A stretch of DNA of 64,000 nucleotides from Portunus trituberculatus (GCF_017591435.1 NC_059301.1:36282050-36346049); one strand, 5' to 3'; positions 30,714-42,044 are shown, counted from the stretch's first letter. Notes: generated by a model not told the origin, from the letters alone. Numbers and translations are program-made.

Positions 30714-32760
30714 ACAAAACCTGGTAGATTCGAATCTCCAAAGTAGCCCATTGTTTACGTCCCTCCCCTCATACACTGCCAATGAAAATAATGGCCTTTT
30801 GTATTTCTTGGCTGACTTTTGATCTGGGAAACAAATTGTAATGGGTGACTTTAATCTCCCTGAAATTCAGTAGGCTACTGACAACCCTTGTAGAGGTCTT
30901 CCACCCACCGAACTCCAATTCTACCATTGTTTTTTGTCTCTGGGACTAACAAAGTGGGTGAAGGAGCCTACATTTGTTCCTTCTGGTAACATACTTGATT
31001 TAGTCTTGACTTCTGAGGGAGACAGGGTTGGTGAAGTCTGTGTGTTGCCCCCTTTTCTTAGCTGTGGTCACAACCCTGTATCTTTTAGTTACTTCTTTCA
31101 GCAAGATATGGGGACTTGCAATAATCCTTCTTTCCGACTCTGGCACAGAAGAAATTATAACATAATAAGTGACCACTTGTCAGTTATTGATTGGGACTTT
31201 GAGTTTGCTCATCTTAATGTTAATGACATGTTTTGCCAATTTTTACAGATCCTAACTCCTTTAATTAAAGCTTTTGTCCCTCTGAAGACTTTAGGCAGGA
31301 CTGCTTCTCCTCCCTGGCCTGTTAAGCCCCCTGAGAACTGAAACGACAGAGAAGTCACCTTTGGACGCAATATAAGTCACAACGTGCCACTCATGGCAGG
31401 AACTCAGCTCCTGCAGTCAGTGCACTAGATCATTTTCTAAACTGCAATTACCAATTAAGATGTTTTGCACTAAAAAGTTGGTCAGATTAAGAGTTTCTTC
31501 TACAGGATTCTTTGCTCAACAACCCAAGTCTTTCATTCTTATATAAGGCAGAAGAAGGTGGGCACAATTAGTGTTGGTCCTCTCAGGGATGTAAATGATG
31601 ACATGATAATTGACTCAAAAATAATGGCTGACACATTTGTTGACTCTTTTGCTTCAGTGTTTACATTGTCCGTCCTTCTGACTCCTGCTCCTCACCAAGT
31701 TTTTGATGGTTATATGGATGACATTTTTTTCTCTGGATCATGTTCATGATGCCATTTCAAAACTTGACCCCTCCTCTACAATGGACAAAGATGCAATTCA
31801 TCTCCATCTTTTGAAAGCTTGTGTATCTGAATTGGCATACTGACTCCTACTTCTTTTCTGCAAATCTTGACACTAGTGAGCTTCCCCTTGACTGGAAAAA
31901 ATCCCGAGTAACTATCGTCTATTTTTAAGAAAGGCTCAGCACTTGATGAACAGACCTGTTTCTTTAACTTCAACCTGTGTAAAGGCAATGGAAGGCATTT
32001 TAATTAAATTTATCTATGATTACACCCAGTCTAATAACTTGCTAAATGAAGATCAATCTGGCTTCATACTAGGCAGACCAACTGAGGATCAATTAGTTCT
32101 AACCTACCATCATGTCACTTCCTAGCTGGATCAAGGCTTTAATGCTTTAACTTCATTCTTTTTTTTCTATTTTTCAAAATTTTTTATATACTGAGTCATT
32201 CAATTCTTTTACATAAGCTAATCAGTCTTGGAATCAGGGGTAAATTACTTTATTGGATCAAGGCATTTCTGTTTAACAGATGTATGTGTCTGTCAATAAC
32301 CAACACAGCCATCAATTCTTTTAGATAAGCTAATAAGTCTTGGAATAGGGGGTAAATTACTTTACAGTAAGTCCTCATTATACAGTAGTTCTTTATCCGG
32401 TAAATTCACAGTTATGGTATTTGGAAATTACTACCCTCGATTCGATATACAGTAAGAAAAATTCACAGATACAGTATCCGCTCATGTCATCTGAGAGGGC
32501 CCAGCGCGAGGGAGCAGATGTGTTGACGTCATCTACACCACACCTCCCCGCCACTCACAGAACTGACTTTAACTTAACCACCCTTGGAGCCTGTTATCTC
32601 TTCTTCTCCCCCCCCCCTTTTTTATTTTAACTGCATTACATATTACTTACATGCATTACTAATTAGATGAATAAATGGAATATTAAACGGTCTATTGTAA
32701 GCACAAATATATTCATAACAATCATGGCAAACATTTAAAGCCTACTACCAGCAGCGAACC

Positions 32761-33478
32761 ATGCAGCAACTGATAAAGAGCACAGATAGGCCTGGCAGAC
32801 CCACTATCAGAGAATGGTGGAAGTCGTATGACATCAAGCACGCCTTAGATAACATCGTCATTTTGGGACAAAGTGAAGACGTCTACCATGAACATCAGTG
32901 CGATCAGAAATGACATAGTAAATCTGTGCCATAGGGCTGGCTTTGATGAAGCTGATGATAATGATGTTCAAGATCTTTTGGAAAGCCATGCTAAACCTCT
33001 CTCAAATGATGAACTTATAGAGCTAGACAAGGCATCACAGGAGGAAGAAAAAGAGGAAGACATGGAAGAAGAACCTGTGCGTGGCCTGGACATTAAAACT
33101 TTAGAGAATGTCTCGGTGGTATCAAAAAAAGCTCTGTAAACCCTGAAGGAACATGAGCCAAATCCTGCCAGGAGTAGCAAAGTGGCTCATGACGTAGAGA
33201 AAAGTGTAAAGATTTATCAAGAAATCTATGATGAAAAAACAAGAAAAAAACAAACATTCCTCCATCTACTCGTTCTTGTCACACCTGCCAACCCTGCTAC
33301 AGTTGGCCCTTCCACATTCGCTGCCGACAGTTCTACAGCTGGCCCTTCCTCCATATTCTCTTTCTTCAAAAAAGTGAAACGTGCCGACCCTTCTACAGCT
33401 GGCCCTTCCACAAATGCTTCTGACAGTGCAGACGACAACATCTTATCCTCGTCTGCCCACTCAGCCGAAGATGAGTAA
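32761..33478 (+). pseudogene. Tigger transposase C-terminal region
   Basis: The start, EWWKSYDIKHALDNIV, corresponds to the FWxSYTILDCIKNI region after the DDE core. After a frameshift come DIVNLCHRAGFDEADDNDVQ, DLLESHAKPLSNDELIELDK and an acidic tract, the usual Tigger tail. It ends in a proline/serine-rich stretch and the KVKRADPSTAGPS repeat with FSFFKKV. The DNA-binding domains and catalytic core are absent. Confidence 0.85.
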
Positions 33479-33620
33479 GGGCTGAAATCCCTACTGTCCC
33501 TTAGCCTCGGGAGGGACATCATCTGATAGAATACATGGCGAGTGAAATGTAAATAAAAACATTTTCTGTTATTTGTTTTGCACAGTACTTAACATTTTTT
33601 TTTATGACTATTTTCATGTA

Positions 33621-34524
33621 CAGGCAACCCCCGCTCAACGAAGGGGTTACGTTTCTAAAAAAAAACCCTTCATTAAGCAACACTTCGTTAAGCAAACCCC
33701 TGACTTGAACTTCCATTGAGAGTAAACAAAGCGAGAGTGCATCATAGTACAGTGAAAGGTTTAATGAAAGTAAAAATTATGAAGTTAAACATTTAGGTAG
33801 TTTAATCTAAGTCATCATAATGTACACTAATGTATGTACGTAACTTTATAATGTTGATGATCTGAAATTTATGAAGGGAGGGGGAGTGAAACAGGAAAGA
33901 CACTAACTGGCAACCTGTGGAATGTAAACAAAGGGCGCATCATTGTATCACATACAAAACTTATGTACCACATTTCCACAAGGCTTTCCATTTTATCCAT
34001 TGTAGAGTCATGAGTTCAGGTGGTTCTTTTAGCTTGCAAGGAAGACAGGGTCTCACCAGCCTTCTTAATAGAGTCAGCTGACTTGAAAATAGTAGAGACA
34101 GTAGATGTAGTCAAGATGGTGGCGAGCAATGCTATTAGTTTTCTCGCCTCTCTCGTGTCTGTGAATAATATCCAGTTTTACTTTGAGAGTAAAAGACTTC
34201 CTGGTCTTCTTAGCAATGCTAGGCGACATTGCAGGGCGTTTTGGTGGTAAGTTGAGCAAAGGAAGACGAGCTGCTGCTGACGCTGTTATTGTTTTGAACA
34301 AGGGGAGCGAGTGGTGCGCGTGTTGTCCACGAGAGGCATTGGTGTCTTCAAAAGCCTGTCAGCTTGCATGATACGGCGGGGCTTTCAAACTTGGAAAAAA
34401 TTACCTGGATAAAACTTCGTTAAAGTAAGTTTGGTGTTCGTTAAATGACCAGACGGTAGTAAAATTAAACCTTCGTTGTAGCGAAATTTCATTGTGTAAA
34501 CCTTCATTAAGCAGGGGTTGCCTG
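33621..34524 (-). mobile_element. pogo/Tigger-like DNA transposon, copy 2, nested
   Basis: The ends CAGGCAACCCCCGCTCAACG and, on the opposite strand, CAGGCAACCCCTGCTTAATG belong to the same family as 3459-4505. TA flanks both sides (33619-33620, 34525-34526). Orientation is opposite to copy 1: its transposase start (MSPSIAKKTRKSFTLKVKLD at 34229 downward, then IIHRHERGEKTNSIARHH) is on the minus strand. It inserted into the Tigger element just after the transposase C-terminus. Confidence 0.92.
34075..34229 (-). pseudogene. pogo-type transposase N-terminal fragment
   Basis: The HTH start KTRKSFTLKVKLDIIHRHER is intact for about 40 residues, then the frame runs into YIYCLYYFQVS and stops. It is homologous to the fragment at 3891. 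No catalytic part remains. Confidence 0.8.
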
Positions 34525-35068
34525 TATCTTAATATCTGTAGGGGTGACTTTTGACGTGCTGGAACACATTCCCTATTATTACATGTTATAATGGGTCCAG
34601 TATACAGTAATTTTGATTTGCGGTACAGTTTTCACGAACGCATATGTACCGTATAACAAGGACTTACTGCACTGGATCAAAGCATTTCTGGTTAACAGAA
34701 GTGATTGTGTGTCAGTCAATAACCAATTCAGCCACCCTAGAAAGGTCCTTAGTGGAGCCTCCCTGGGTTCTGATTTGGGCCCTCTCCTGTTTCTTATTTA
34801 TGTTAATTATATTAATCACAGTCTTACTTCTGCAGTCAAAATATTTGCCGATGATCTTAAGCTTTATGTTTGTATCCGTGTCTCCCCTGGTCCTTGTCTG
34901 TTGAGAGAAATAACATCATGTCAACATGACATCAATATTTTACATCGTGTCTACCTCTTAGGGACTTAAGATGAACTCATCCACGTGTATACTGTTAAGA
35001 TTTCAAAGAAAACCGGTTGATTGGTCATTACTGGGTATTTCAGGTCACTCCTAACTTGATGATGTGGT

Positions 35069-36282
35069 CAGGCATGTGCACACACAGACCCAAAAGGGTG
35101 CTTCGGCCCCTGCCCTTTTTGCCCTTGTCAAACAGAATGCCCTTTTAAGCCCATGTTTTTTTTTTTTTCTTTTCTTAATGAATTATTAATTTCCTGTTGC
35201 ACATAGACTGCCCTGTCTAGTTGAAAGATGTCAGGATAAGTTAAAATTAAAATAAATATCAGGACGCAGAGATGCCCTTTACTATTCACGGGTCTACATG
35301 TGCCCTTCTGCCAATAGCATTTGATTGGCAGGCACTATCTGTCACTGACACATGACCCTCTTGACTCTCCTACAGTTAGCCAACTTCAAGCACATTTACT
35401 TAAGGTAGGTGAGCTATTTGCCCCAATACAGCAGTAGTGGTTTGTGGTCAGCCGTGATCTGCTGTGATCAGCCGCCTCAGGTCTTCCTTGTATACAGAAA
35501 TGTGTATTAAAGAAAGAATAGCCTGTTGTTACATTGACATTGTGATTTTAAAGCCTCATCTGTGAACCTTTTATTCAATGTCATTAGCAATGACTGATCC
35601 TCTCTGTGTCTTCTTGCACACTGTGAGTGAGCAGTGAGTGTCTACGTGTCAAACAGCAGAGGAGCAGGGGCAAATACAGTGGGAGGGGGGCAGCAGGGTG
35701 GTCAGAGCAGGGCTATAAATAGCAATGATGAGTAAATTTACTCCAATCAGATTACTGTGAATATTATTTTGTATTGGTTAATTTATTTCTTAGTCTGAGT
35801 AGTATTTATAGTCAATTATTTAGGGATATAAATCAATATGCCTTAAAAATAAAAAAGGCAGCATTTTTGGGCAAAGTTTATATGTTTTCCATTCTTTAAG
35901 CACTGGTCCGGACACCAATTAAGCACCGGCACCGTTTCAAAAGTACCGGTTTGGCACCAGCATTGGATAAAACCCAAACAATACCGAACCTTAGAGAAGA
36001 ATAATGCTGAACTCATTTGTGCGGTCCCTTTCATTGCTGAGGGAGACCCAGCTCTGTTATGATACGGCTAATGGAAGTTGTCAGTTAGCTAGATCAGATT
36101 GTAAATGAAAACCAGTCATCAGCATAATCTGACTGTAATGTTATAAACCATATTATGCATTTTAGTTAATAAATAAATGCCAATTTTTTTTTAGCTCACA
36201 CGCTTTGCACACTCACATGGAATTGAACTGCCCTTTTAATACTCTGATGCCCTGCTGATCCACAACCCTGTGCACATCCCTG
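35069..36282. mobile_element. hAT-type DNA element, non-autonomous
   Basis: An 8-bp duplication GATGTGGT lies at 35061-35068 and 36283-36290. Inverted ends are CAGGCATGTGCACA (left) and CAGGGATGTGCACA (right, opposite strand), 13 of 14 matching. The 8-bp target duplication with CAG-type ends is the hAT signature. The interior has no transposase frame. Removing it rejoins two segments of the L2-like LINE ahead of the KFHQHVANIVHK block. Confidence 0.9.
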
Positions 36283-37160
36283 GATGTGGTAATATCAATT
36301 AAAGCAGCTGCCATGGATTTAGGTGACTTAGTGATATTTCTTTGAAGTTCCACCAACATGTAGCTAACATAGTACATAAAGTGAGCAGAGTGGCAGAGAA
36401 CATCTTGAAATCCACAGTTAATCATGAGGCTTCATTTATGTTGCCTCTTTTCACCCCTCACATAAGACCATTATTAGACTATTCTTCATCTCTGTGGAAC
36501 ACAAGATGTCTTAGTGATGAGAATGCTGGAAGGAGTGCAGAGAAGGCAGTGGACTGAAACAATCCGTGGTATGGAACATCTTACTAACCTAGACTGCTTA
36601 AAATCTTTAAATCTGTATTCTATCCAGGGTAGACTATTTTGTCATGATCTGATCAAATATTGGCAGCTTTTCTGGAGTTTCATCAATAAAACCTGAAGAC
36701 CTATACAAGAGGACACCAGTATAAAATCTACTCTGTACACTTCCAGTTAGATAGAATATCATCTAGTATTCGAAGCATTAATACTTGGAATTCCTTGCCA
36801 CAGAGTGTCGTTTCTTCCCAGCGTCACTATTTTCAAAACATCTCTAGCCACACATTTGGGTGACACGCTTTTCTAATACTGTTAATTGTTGAGTCCATCT
36901 GTACCTAATCCCTCTCATCCAACTCTATTCTCCCTTGTTTGTGTTCATTTTTCCTGCCACATATGTTGCACTTTCCAACCCAGAATTATAGTACTGCCTT
37001 TGCGGTTTGCTTATTTATTTGGGGCTGGCACAACAGCAGAATGTGGCTTCTCCTACCTTGGGGAAGCCCACTAGGTGAATGAACTAGGTGAGTGAACTGG
37101 TAATCAAGTGGGCCTTTTTTGTAACTTTTGTTGCCCTTGGCCAGCTTCCCCTTTCCTATT

Positions 37161-38390
37161 ACAAACAAAACAAAAAAACAAAAAAAAATTATACAATATC
37201 CTACTCTAACCATTTTCCTAAGTGATTTGCAAAGAGTAACTATATGGTTGAAAATTCTACTACTTACAGTTTGTAAAGCCACTTAAATAATAATAATAAA
37301 AAAAAAAAAAATGGCAGTTGGCTGTCACAACAGGTTCAGCTAAAGAACCTTCTTCAGCATTTGGGAGAGCTACAACAATTGTTAAGACAGGAGCCAAAAC
37401 TTTGTCTCAGACCAATGCAGCCCTACTATACAAAATTGGCCAAGTCCAGTGTGCCAAACAGAGTAAGGCATGAGTGAAGGGTTGTCACCAGAAATCGTGG
37501 CTGCGAACAATACAAACGAATGCATGGAGTAAATTGCAATTCGGTATTAAAAGGCAGCACATAACAAGCCCCACTCACTCCTGTAAAAATGCACGTACGT
37601 GAACACAAAACGGGGTACAACCCGGCAGAAGCAGCGCTACTGTGCCACACCGGCACCGCCTCCTCCCAGTGGTGTCACCGCAATTCGTATGCCACACCCC
37701 ACCCCCAGACTACGCTCCCTCTGCCACGGCTAAGATGAAGGAATAACAAGCTAGTGTGGAGGGCAGCGTATAGCAGTGCCTGGTTGAAGCAGGGTCACGT
37801 ACTGTGCCAGGGCACATCATATATATGTCATGCATATATACTGATCTACCACGACAAACCTTTACTTGTTTGCATCAAATTCATGAGAAGATATGAGCTA
37901 TGAGTTCATTTCTTACATATGAATACTTACGAATATGTTACGTCAAGCTGCTTGGAGCCCCGCGGCACCGTACCCCTCACGGCCTCTACTAGATGTCAAC
38001 TAAAATGTTCCTACGTGGCCGTGGCCACTTGGCGCTGCCCGCATCACGTCCCCCACCCGGACACTTTGCAGGACTCCACCTACATTAAAACAATACTATT
38101 TATCTATTTCTCTTAAATCGTGAATACCTTGATCATTTTTCTATAAAGTCGTTGGCCGAAAATTACGTGCTTATTTTTCTATGAATATAACCTGTAACTT
38201 AACAAGGTAGATATTACAACAAAGCTCTTGTGGATTTTCGCAGTTCCTTTCGTATAGCTACCATGAATTGATTATTGTTATATCCCAAATAGAATATAGT
38301 GGTATCCCACCTTTCCTTAATATTTGTTAGCGAAAACAAGCAAATATGTATATGTTCCAAACCATCTTACACATAAAGATGGGTTCACAC
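37161..38390. other. unassigned, possible SEC31 leader exon region
   Basis: 37161-37310 is A-rich at the LINE end. 37560-38060 is markedly richer in GC and CpG than its surroundings. On the minus strand a strong donor, CATATTC|GTAAGTATT, ends at 37931. SEC31 exon 1 requires an upstream leader exon on this strand, so this is a candidate; no open coding frame is involved. Confidence 0.35.
37931..38090 (-). promoter_or_regulatory. candidate non-coding leader exon / promoter
   Basis: A GC-rich stretch on the minus strand ends in donor GT at 37930-37929. It is the first convincing donor upstream of the SEC31 acceptor at 27473 that I noticed outside recognised transposons. The start is arbitrary. 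Pure inference from position and splice-site strength. Confidence 0.25.
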
Positions 38391-38680
38391 GTGCCAATTT
38401 GTGACTAAAATTTTACATCGGTAGAGTTTCCAACTCAAAATCGGTGCCTAGCGGCTGCAGAAACCAGTTGCAAAACAACAAAACAAGACCAACATGTTGG
38501 TCTTGTTTGGTTAGGTTAGTCGATTTGCGACTTCATTTACGGCGTGATATCATGGAGTAAAGCGGATTCACACATGCCAATTTCCGACTGAAATTTAATT
38601 TTACATCGATATACTTTCCGAATCATCCCTCCAAATCAGAAAATGTCACACGTAGAGACTGGAAAGTATCGAATAGTTGA
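38391..38680. repeat. possible MITE pair with 28-bp palindrome
   Basis: ttcacacgtgccaatttgtg near 38393 and ttcacacatgccaatttccg near 38566 are direct repeats, each followed by gactgaaatt/ttacatcg-like sequence. Between them, 38481-38508 is a perfect palindrome with no spacer. No target duplication is clear. Confidence 0.4.
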
Positions 38681-38734
38681 CGGGAAGTGAATGTAATCAC
38701 TAAACAACTGGAGGCACTCCATATTGTGGCGCGC

Positions 38735-39372
38735 CTCTCCATAAGCATGTATATTTCTTTATTGACAGTCAGGCTGCATTGTATGCCCTTCAATCCACCC
38801 CCCCCCCCAATGGACTGTGATCTAGTTAATAAGTGTCTTGATCTCATCCACACCCTAGAAGGTGCTGGTGCCACGGTCTCTCATGTGGGTATCGGCAATG
38901 AAAAAAAAACAGACCGCCTTTCTCAGTGTGCCCTACAAGATGACACAGTGGACCCTGGCACTGAGTACACTCTGGTTTATGTTAAGAGTAGCGTTAAGGA
39001 CTTTGTACATAGTAGCATTAGTGATCAGTTGGAGCTTTGTTGCCATAGGGGCAGCAGCACTAGTCTTCACGATGAACGTGTCTCCCAGAGCTGTGCTTAC
39101 ACCTACGGGAGACACACTGCATCACATGACAGGGTGGCAATGAGGCTCAGATTAGGCTACAGATACTTTTGGGAAGTCAGTGCATCTCCTGGTGTGTGCT
39201 GTGTGCTACACCAAGGGGACACACTCTGCGTCGCATCATGGAATATCCTCTCATTGCTAAATTTAGGCCACAAGGTCAACATGACTTGTATAGCCTCATT
39301 GACCATCTCCAAACCTCAACCACTCTCAGGGATATACTCAGGGAATATCCTCAGTTTGCGCCCAGACTGTAG
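38735..39372 (+). pseudogene. I-type LINE RNase H and C-terminal region
   Basis: Starts near LIDSQAALYAL (the RNase H aspartate block), then CDLVNKCLDLIHTLEGAGAT, a damaged VPSHVGIGxNEKADRLAQ-like block reading VGIGNEKKTDRLSQ, LQDDTVDPGTEYTLVYVKSS and VKDFVHSSISDQLELCCHRG. In the next frames come VAMRLRLGYRYFWEVSASPG, a CxxC..H-type end and IAKFRPQGQHDLYSLIDHLQ. RNase H after the reverse transcriptase marks I-clade LINEs. It is 5' truncated and frameshifted. The 3' tail runs to about 39580 with TAAT-rich repeats. Confidence 0.7.
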
Positions 39373-39585
39373 GATGTTTATGCAATAAGGTGTGCAATAT
39401 GTGTATTTATTTATTGAAATACTTGTATTCTTGTTATGTATACTGTCTAGTGTTAGATTTTTGATACTTTAACTTCAAGTCTTTGTCCAGGGGGTGGGTG
39501 GCAAGGTCCATCCTCCTCCTTTGTTGTAATTATTTATTAATTCAACAATAAATGTATCAATTAATCAATTAAATAGTTAACCGCC
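39373..39585 (+). other. 3' end of the I-type LINE
   Basis: Non-coding tail after FAPRL-stop. It ends in caataaatgtatcaattaat and TAA-rich sequence, as seen at the ends of I-type elements. The boundary is approximate. Confidence 0.4.
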
Positions 39586-40552
39586 GAAATGTTCCCCTCC
39601 AGTGAGCTCTTCTTTCGGCGCATCGTAAGTCAACAGAAAAGAAAATATCTGTGGATATGTCCCTGGCTAAGTAGAAAGAAAGAAAGGAGTGTCTACCACA
39701 CTCTAAATTAGCTTACATTTCTCATAAGAAAGTTTTTAATTTTAACCCTTAAACGCGGGAACGTAACTCAATACGGAGTCACTAGTTAGTGGTTTTGAAA
39801 AAGCGCGCCATTTTTCATGCACCTGCTGGCTCCAAGGTGTATGGGTCTATCATGGTACAATAACGAGACAGGTAGACGCACGAGAGTCTTGAACTCCCAG
39901 CCCTACTGGTAAGTCTTCTGAAACGCTGTTTCTGTGACGTCATCCACTCGCCTAGCCAGCTCTGATCGCGATAGTCTGCTACTCAATAATTCATGAATAA
40001 TTAATATAAAACTTTTTTCTTTTCATGATCCATTAGTTATGCAGTCGAAAATTAAATATGATACACATTAGTGATTGAATGTTGATGATATTTCATAGCG
40101 ATAGACAAGATATTGTGCGGATAAAGACATGTCAGATAGCCTAGTAGATATGGCTCAAAAACATTGTTAGTGGATTTTTCAAGCCATATACATTATGCAT
40201 AATTGCATAATGCACATTGATTTCCTCTGATCCTCTTCGCCTTCATGTACCTTCGTCGTCTTCCTCAGCACCTCACTGTTCTCTCTACATATAAAACTAC
40301 AAGAGGCTAAAGGCTAATGCACGTATGAGTCGAGAGGCGATCCACACTATACAGGGACGGTCACGCTCTGTTTACGGTGCTGTCACATACTAACATGCAT
40401 TTCAGTGGGGACCGTAAGCCATTGAAATGCATGTAATATGAATGGACCGTGAGTGTATACCGCTATTTAAACGTGGCAATCCATTCCTTTAGCTTGCATC
40501 GGCCCTAAACTATTCACACTTCATATAGGTACTTTATTCTTGAGTGTAAACC

Positions 40553-40595
40553 CATGGTACAATAACGAGAGACATCAAAAAGTTATTGTACCATG
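40553..40595. repeat. 43-bp hairpin made of P-element end sequence
   Basis: CATGGTACAATAAC and its exact reverse complement are separated by 15 bases (GAGAGACATCAAAAA). The 14-base arms are identical to the P-like termini at 39851 and 41267. No 8-bp duplication flanks it. Confidence 0.85.
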
Positions 40596-40759
40596 GTACA
40601 GTCAGTAGCCTGTAAGGCTGGCATAGCCTGTAAATTATGGACTAGGTCTAGGCTACCAGTAGAACTAATTTCGTTCATTAGGCATAAGCAGATTATACAA
40701 TTTCTAATTTGGAGTGTTGAAACTGATCAGATTTAGCCAGTAAATCTAAGTTTCCTTAC

Positions 40760-41084
40760 CTGTATTTTCTGCAGAAAGGCCACTTCCATTATCGTGTCCA
40801 CGAAATGGCAGATTTTGATCAGAGACTGCCTCAGTTTTTAGATCCCTCCAACTCCTTGGAACTGGGGAACCTAATAACTCATATTTCAAATTGCATTTAA
40901 TTTGGGCGGAACTAAAATGTTGCTCACAAATCACGGCATTATTTACGTTTACTGTGTCAGCACGATAGCATTTTTGGAGCCACTGTCTTGCGATGGTCTT
41001 GTTCTTGGGGAATTTTTAATATTTAAAATTACTAGACTTGGCAGGCGTGCATCCATACACTGCACAAGATCTAGCTTTGCCCAT
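40760..41084 (-). pseudogene. THAP domain exon of P-like transposase
   Basis: ATG at 41084 gives MGKARSCAVYGCTPAKSSNF then a TAA, followed by KFPKNKTIARQWLQKCYRAD, AVICEQHF and LLGSPVPRSWRDLKTEAV. The C2CH pattern (CAVYGC, then CEQH), the tryptophan and the terminal P of the THAP fold are visible. The internal TAA disables it. It ends at a donor ACAG|GTAAGG (GT at 40759-40758), as expected for a first coding exon. Confidence 0.85.
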
Positions 41085-41986
41085 ACTAACAATAAGAAAT
41101 TAATATTAAGGCACATGAAACATACAATTCAAGATCAAATTCTGCCACACGTGTAGACTCACTCGAAGATATGGAGTTGTTTACACGACCGGATGACGTC
41201 ACTGAGTCAGCTGGTGGTTCCAATAATGTTCTCGTGCGTCTACCTATCTAAAAGTTATTGTACCATGGGGTCTATAGTCTGACCGGGCTTAATTTACGGC
41301 TATGGTGGGGCAATGGGAGCTCTACAGTTCTGCCACGTTTCCAAAAAATGAGATGTGAAATGGAAGTTATTGGTGTACAAGGCATCGCAAATACCATTAT
41401 TTCAGATGTATAAAATTTCGACTTGTGTATATAGATGGCTGAATCAACAGTAACCATCATATGCATAAAAAAAAAAAAAACTATATAGTACCATACAAAC
41501 ATGGCATACATATTCAACAGTGTTGCTGATATCAACTGTAGTAACTTATAATGATACTTAGTGTATGTTTAGGGTGTGTAATAATATCAGCATTACAGAT
41601 ATAAGATAATGAGCATGGAAAAAAGAAATAATCTATTATCCAAAGTAAAAAAAAAAAAAAAAATAGTAGAAGTCTTGTGAGTGGCGGCAATACTGATGAA
41701 CCCGGCCTGGCCAGGCCGAATAGCCTTATCTTGTAGTACCAGATGTTGCTATAATTATAAGATAAAATGCTCACATTTACTGGCTTTTACAGTAATTTCA
41801 AGGGTGAGGTATAATCGCATTCATAATTCGTAAGCCAAGCTAATGTGTAGTTTCTATTTTTACAAAATAGTAGGTATATGCCAATACCTAGGTGAAAAAA
41901 AAAAGCATTATTCACTTGCGAGCGGCAACTCTTCACCACCCAGCCTTGACATTGCTGGTGGCGACGTGACTGACCTCGTGCCACTC

Positions 41987-41991
<5 letters not shown>

Positions 41992-42044
<53 letters not shown>
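41992..42044. repeat. (TA)n microsatellite
   Basis: TA run inside the MITE. Confidence 0.95.

Larger units (their letters stand above)
29507..30750 (+). mobile_element. THAP-bearing inverted-repeat DNA element
   Basis: Two arms of about 450 bases, 29537-29986 and 30265-30713, are near-perfect inverted copies of one another (outer ends GGGCATAG and CTATGCCC, inner ends AAAACAAAC and GTTTGTTTT). They flank a 278-base centre containing a THAP exon. Each arm can encode LKELDEMRYxYRKKARLQKY. The element interrupts the L2-like LINE between NFYVLV and YVPP/NENNGLLYFLADF. Exact ends and the target duplication are unclear because the outermost bases diverge. A P-superfamily or related THAP transposon derivative is the likeliest identity. 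Confidence 0.75.
32365..34669 (+). mobile_element. Tigger DNA transposon, internally deleted
   Basis: The ends are CAGTAAGTCCTCATTATACA at the left and CAGTAAGTCCTTGTTATACG on the opposite strand at the right. The left flank is TA (32363-32364); the right flank reads CA, probably a decayed TA, because the duplicated LINE segment just upstream (32250-32260) reads ttTATTGGATC at the same position. It holds only the C-terminal part of the transposase. A pogo/Tigger-like copy is nested at 33621-34524. Confidence 0.88.
29342..37160 (+). mobile_element. L2/CR1-like LINE split by three insertions
   Basis: LINE segments lie at 29342-29506, 30751-32364, 34670-35068 and 36283-37160. Readable in order: LPNYVFVRKDVEGSVYKHAV (endonuclease), FLADF-SGKQIVMGDFNLPEI, GLTKWVKEPTFVPSGNILDL, ISKLDPSSTMDKD, NRPVSLTSTCVKAMEGILIK, FILGRPTEDQL, HWIKAFLVNRSDCVSVNNQF, FLIYVNYINHSLTSAVKIFA with FADDLKLY, then KFHQHVANIVHKVSRVAENI, RPLLDYSSSLWNTR and TIRGMEHLTNLDCLKSLNLY. 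The gaps coincide with the THAP, Tigger and hAT elements. There are many stops. Confidence 0.88.
39851..41267 (-). mobile_element. P-superfamily DNA transposon, deleted
   Basis: An exact 8-bp duplication GGGTCTAT lies at 39843-39850 and 41268-41275. Both ends begin CATGGTACAATAAC and share further AGGTAGACGCACGAGA about 20 bases in. CATG-type ends, 8-bp duplication and an internal THAP exon together identify the P superfamily (the Drosophila P element also starts CATGATGAAATAAC). Only the THAP exon is recognised; the GTPase-like and catalytic parts are missing. Confidence 0.92.
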
